NCBI GenBank assembly: GCA_015680685.1
Contig: MNCI01002172.1
Span: forward strand, 221,389-285,388
Reading direction: 5' to 3'
DNA length: 64,000 nucleotides
Source: Gnetum montanum
Taxonomy: Eukaryota > Streptophyta > Gnetopsida > Gnetales > Gnetaceae
Positions 60,060 to 64,000 of the stretch are shown here, piece after piece. Position 1 is the first letter of the stretch; each line of letters begins with the position of its first letter. Below the pieces are notes generated by a model that did no database searches, was not told the DNA's origin, and saw only the letters and a program-made list of their open reading frames with translations. The translations under genes and the position numbers were made by a program.

Positions 60060-60730
60060 GATTAGTCTAAGTTCTAGGAAAGTAGGGAAGAAAAACTGAA
60101 ATCTTGTCTTAGAATTTGGTGCAAGGATAAAAACCAAAATTTTTTTGAGTACTGTAGGAGGTAAGAGATAGTCAAAATCTTGCAAAGTGTAGGTGGAAGT
60201 AAATAGAGATTGCAAAGTTTAGTTAATTCAGAGGGAAGCAAGGAAAAAAATGAAAATCTTTCTAAGTATTGGGAAGCTTGGGGACAAAAGTTAAAAATGT
60301 GGCTTAGTCTAGGGAATGAAAAAATGAAATTGAAAGTTGACCAAGTTTGCAAAAAATGAGGCAAGGAAAACTAAAATTTTTCTAAGTGTGGAAGATGGAA
60401 AGAGCAAGACTAAAATTTAGCTAAGTGTGGGAGATGTGGAGAGATTGGAAAATTTGCCAAAGTGTTAGAAAACAAAAGAAAAAAAATTGAGTAAGTGTGA
60501 AAGAGTTTCATAGTAGAAATTTGACTAGGTACTAGAGATAGGAAAATTGAAATATCAAGTATTGAACAAGGAAATATGAAACATGAAATTTAGTTTAGTG
60601 TAGAAGGAAAATATCTAAGTGTAGGATAGGGAAGTGAATGGTTATGTATCTAAGAGTAAGGGAAAATATATTTAAGTGTTAATAGATAGTATGAGTGGAA
60701 AATTGACTAAGCATGGAACAGGGATGGATG
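60060..60730 (+). repeat. Degenerate short tandem repeat (unit about 50-60 bp)
   Basis: About a dozen related segments follow the pattern (g)aaaattt..ctaagtgtggga.ataggga, for example at 60376, 60415, 60487 and 60600. Unit length varies and the copies are strongly diverged. It lies just upstream of the LTR at 60999. Confidence 0.55.
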
Positions 60731-60998
60731 AAGAAAATGAATAGATATCATGGTTAGTGCTACCTAGGCACTGCATGGTGAAGTCTCTTACAAAAGATTG
60801 CGAAGTCGTACTCGCATGGCTAAGTGTTGATTTGAACTCGCTTATTTAGATCTTGATATGTGGTTGCTATTTTTATCTCTTTTTATGCATGTTGTCTTTT
60901 CTCATGGGAAGTAACTCTTGATTGATGTGTTCTTGTGATGTAGAGTTAATGTTAATAGATCCTATGCACTTCAAAATTATAAAGAAGTCTTGGAAGGT

Positions 60999-61882
60999 TG
61001 ATAAAGTTAATTTTTATTGCACTATGATATCATATCTATGATATTGTAGCAACGATGTTGTAGATACGATGTCATAACACATGCTATGTCATCGTTGATG
61101 TGATGTCTTGGGATGTGTGCAACCCTATAAATACAAACACTTAGGCATACCATCTGTAACTTTTCCATTCTATGTCTTAGGGAAACTCTTGTAGTTTTAT
61201 TTTGTAGTTGTAATAGAGAGTGAAGGCCTGTAGTGTGATGTTTATTAGTTGTTTAGAGGCTTTATTTGAGTGAATTATACTTGGACGTAGTTCATGACGA
61301 CAATAAAAATTGAGATTGCTTTCCCTCATTTCAACATTCCCTTAGTTTCCTTTGTTTACTTAGGATAATATTTATTGTTTTCTTAGTTAATCCTTTACAT
61401 TTCAAGCACTTTATTTACATGTCATTAGTAAGTGGAATGGATACGATTAGTTTCAACCACTAAGTGTAGTTATCTGGTAACCTAGTAGTGTCATTGCTTG
61501 ATTCACTTAGTAGTAATATTTTTGGTAATCCTAGTGATGACTACATGAGTTCAAGGTGTGTATGGTAGATTAGGATTAGATATCCATTGCATTAGGCTAA
61601 GTTAGATTATGTTTTATGTGTTAATTAGACTTAGAAACTTTATCTTTAATCATGTTTACCTTTAGGAGTATTAAGGGCCTAAATAACATTAACTAAGCAT
61701 ATACCTTACTAAGAGTTAATCCATACACTTGAAATTTACTAACTTGAAGTGGGAAGACAACAATCTCAACTTTAACTTTAATCACTAGCATAACTACATT
61801 GTCCATCCCTGGATTATGATCTGGTTGCACGTGAGCACTCATGACTTGTATGGTAGAGTGTTGGATGCTCCACCATTTATCA
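60999..61882 (+). repeat. 5' LTR of a third element of the family
   Basis: It starts TGATAAAG and ends ATTTATCA, 884 bp, close to the 855-871 bp of the nested element's LTRs. It has palindromic atgatatcat/gatattg/cgatg motifs at 61023-61090, TATA box cctataaatac at 61123, and a cgacaataaaaattgagatt signal near 61300. The distance from TATA box to LTR end (about 758) equals that in the nested element. A primer-binding site follows directly. The left flanking pentamer is AAGGT; its partner would lie beyond the window. Confidence 0.8.
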
Positions 61883-61901
61883 TTGGCACCATTGCTAGGG
61901 A
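61883..61901 (+). promoter_or_regulatory. Primer-binding site, tRNA-Asp type
   Basis: TTGGCACCATTGCTAGGGA directly after the LTR. It differs from the tRNA-Asp type site (TTGGCGCCGTTGCCGGGGA) at four positions, all explained by CpG to TpG/CpA or TpA decay. Confidence 0.8.
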
Positions 61902-62039
61902 ATGTGTCGATGTGTGCTAAGTAATTAATTTTACAAAGTTCATTGTATCAAGAAATTAAAAGTTAATTTTCATAATCTTTAAATAATTTTAATAACACAC
62001 ACTTAACCAAGTGTAACACTTATAACATGGTTTCAACTA

Positions 62040-64000
62040 AGGAAAAACTATCACCTACCAAGGAGATATAAATGAGCAATGGCACTAAATCATGATAATG
62101 AAGATGGGAGTGCACCAATGCAAACAAAAGTTTCATTTGCTCATAGTGATCTGTATTATCTTGAATTTACATTCATGCTTCATCAAGATGAATAATTCAG
62201 ATGGAGGAATATGTGGGGCAACATAATCCTACCACTAGAACACTTCATACCACTAATGTTTCATGTAGCCCTCAAGAAGGCTAACCTAAGTCATGAACAA
62301 GAAGGATATTGAGTCACAAAGAACATGACTAGGTTATACTAGACAACAAAGGCTCAGGAAAAAAGGGATGCTATTATTGAAGCTCAACATGAATAAGAGG
62401 AGGGAAAGAAAGCCTCTCAAATAGTTTTTTTGGAGGAAATTAAAGATATCTCACTCCAAGTTGATAAATTCTATTAACTTCAGAGATCCCACTCTCACAC
62501 ACCAGTTATACACATTGAAGATCCTATCAATAGAAAGCTGAAGTCAACTCTTGCAGAGGGCCTTGGAAGGAATGCAGAAGACCCAAGATATGGGTAGAGC
62601 TCAAGGCCTAAAGCTTCTGACAAGCCAAAGGAGAATGAATCAAGGAGTCATTGAAGTAGATCCAACCAACACCATTCTCCAATTACTTCCTTCACCTCTT
62701 CATACTCATTTGTAGAGTTTGACAAGAAGGAACAATGATATAGAGATCATGATAGGAATAGATGAAGGGATGCTGAGAGACATGAGTATAGAGGAAGACA
62801 TGATGATAGTGAAGATGATGATTATAAACAAAGAAGAGAAAGGATGATATGTGAAGAAAGGGAGCATTATGAACGCAGAAGGTGTCACCATTACAATAGA
62901 GCCTATGAACCTGATCACTATGAAGAACCCCTATTGGCCACTTGCAGTATGATAAACATTAGGAAAGAAGTTTACATTCCAACAAGGTACATAAGGAACA
63001 ACCACATTAAGTGACTAGACATGAACAATATTCCTGGATTTGAGGGTGGATACAATGCAGATCCACAACACAACCTTCAAGCATTCCATGATGCCTATGC
63101 CCTCTAAGACATTGAAAGTGATTGGTAGAAACTAAAGTTGTTCTCAAGGACACGCATTAAGGAAATAAAAAGCTAGTACAAATTCCTAGAACTAGAACTA
63201 ATTCAAAGATGGAGTACCATGTTGGAACTCTTTAATGATAAATGTCAAACTTACTCATGAGTGTCAAACTTAAGGAAGTAGATTCATGGTTCGAAGCAAG
63301 GGATCCATGAATCCCTTGATTCAGTAATGGACAGATACTATTCTCTTCTGCATAAGTGTGTAGACCACAAATTTTCCCAAAGGGAGCAGCTTAGACATAT
63401 TGTTAATGGGCTAAGGAATAAAACCAGGGAAACCCTTAGGGTTTATTCCCAAGAAAGACTATTAAAGATGACCACTTATTAGATTCAAAGATTAATTATT
63501 CAAGTAGTGAAAAAGGAAGAAGAACTCAAGAAGAAAGAGTTATTTGAAGAGTATAACAGAGATCCATTAATAAGAAAATGTGATGTGCATATATATGAAA
63601 AGAAAGAGCATGAAACCTTGGAAGATGTTATCTAGACAAAGACTCCACCTATTCAAAAATCTGTAAATGATGTAGCAACTAAGGTAGAGAAAATGTGGGA
63701 TTCAATGGATGAAAAAATTTCTACAGCCCTAAAGATTATGAAAGAGAAGACTGAACAAGCACTTAATAAGTGCAAGGAAAGGATGAAGAAAAGAGATTAT
63801 GGATGAGAAAGTTATAAGCACAAAGAAAAATTTGCTACCATTGAAGGATATATTGACTTTAATTCAAAGGAACAGGAATGATGCAAGGTGTGACAGCATG
63901 AACATCCTAAGGGATGTTACCTTGTTATGGTCCACTTGTAGGAATCTTGGGTATATGCACTCAATCCAAGCTTTTTGAAAAAGGAAATGCCCAAAAGGCT
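62040..64000 (+). pseudogene. gag of the third element, broken and cut by the window end
   Basis: The plus strand has frequent stops but a readable gag. A charged N-terminal part near 62.75-62.9 kb reads DAERHEYRGRHDD..EDDDY. Next come NNIPGFEGGYNADPQHNLQAFHDAYAL at about 63020-63105 (given here only as landmarks NNIPGFEGGY and DPQHNLQAFH), MLELFNDKCQTYS, LDSVMDRYYSLLHKC and HIVNGLRNKTRETLRVYSQE (to about 63.46 kb). A Lys/Glu-rich helical tail follows. It is homologous to the gag at 50.3-49.97 kb. Any pol would lie beyond 64000. Confidence 0.8.

Overview
This is a window of nuclear DNA from a land plant, most probably a TE-rich seed plant. The evidence is split genes with GT-AG introns that encode plastid proteins (an FtsH12-type protein and a plastid-type argininosuccinate lyase), a plant PB1-domain protein, AT-rich spacers, and many decayed plant-type Ty3/gypsy LTR retrotransposons. 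I cannot name the species. A 664-base run of N (2117-2780) marks an assembly gap.

Layout. 1-13.2 kb has no intact gene. It holds a probable 3' LTR with an upstream polypurine tract (1643-3198), a broken gypsy protease/reverse transcriptase (3876-4715), a tRNA-derived SINE relic (4735-4888), a solo LTR with a near-perfect target duplication (5429-6272) and a 3 x 80 bp tandem repeat (10966-11205). 13.2-15.1 kb is a GC-rich, two-exon PB1-domain gene on the minus strand. 18.7-34.4 kb is an apparently complete 19-exon FTSH12 homologue on the minus strand (1022 codons after splicing), with a LINE relic in its first intron. 36.3-40.8 kb is an apparently complete 7-exon argininosuccinate lyase gene on the minus strand (531 codons). 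From 42.1 kb to the end the window is nested retrotransposon. A 9.2 kb gag-only element (42785-52000, 5-bp target duplication CTAAG) lies inside the 3' LTR (42112-42784 plus 52006-52331) of an older minus-strand gypsy element, whose decayed pol lies at 54.99-58.48 kb. A further plus-strand element starts at 60999 (5' LTR, primer-binding site, broken gag) and runs off the window.

How the parts fit. The three cellular genes are all on the minus strand and are functionally separate: FtsH12 acts in the plastid inner-envelope AAA motor/protease assembly, argininosuccinate lyase makes arginine in the plastid, and the PB1 protein is probably a scaffold. The LTRs are members of one family group: they begin TGATRA, most end in TCATCA or TATCA, and most carry short GATATCGC-like palindromes just upstream of a TATA box. 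Where visible, the primer-binding site resembles the tRNA-Asp type. The least expected items are the pol-less nested element with its long extra coiled-coil reading frame, the U3 palindromes, a perfect 23-bp hairpin at 52635-52682, and an altered arginine-finger motif in the FtsH12 protein. Exon boundaries were set by hand from GT-AG sites, reading phase and family similarity recalled from memory; no database search was possible.
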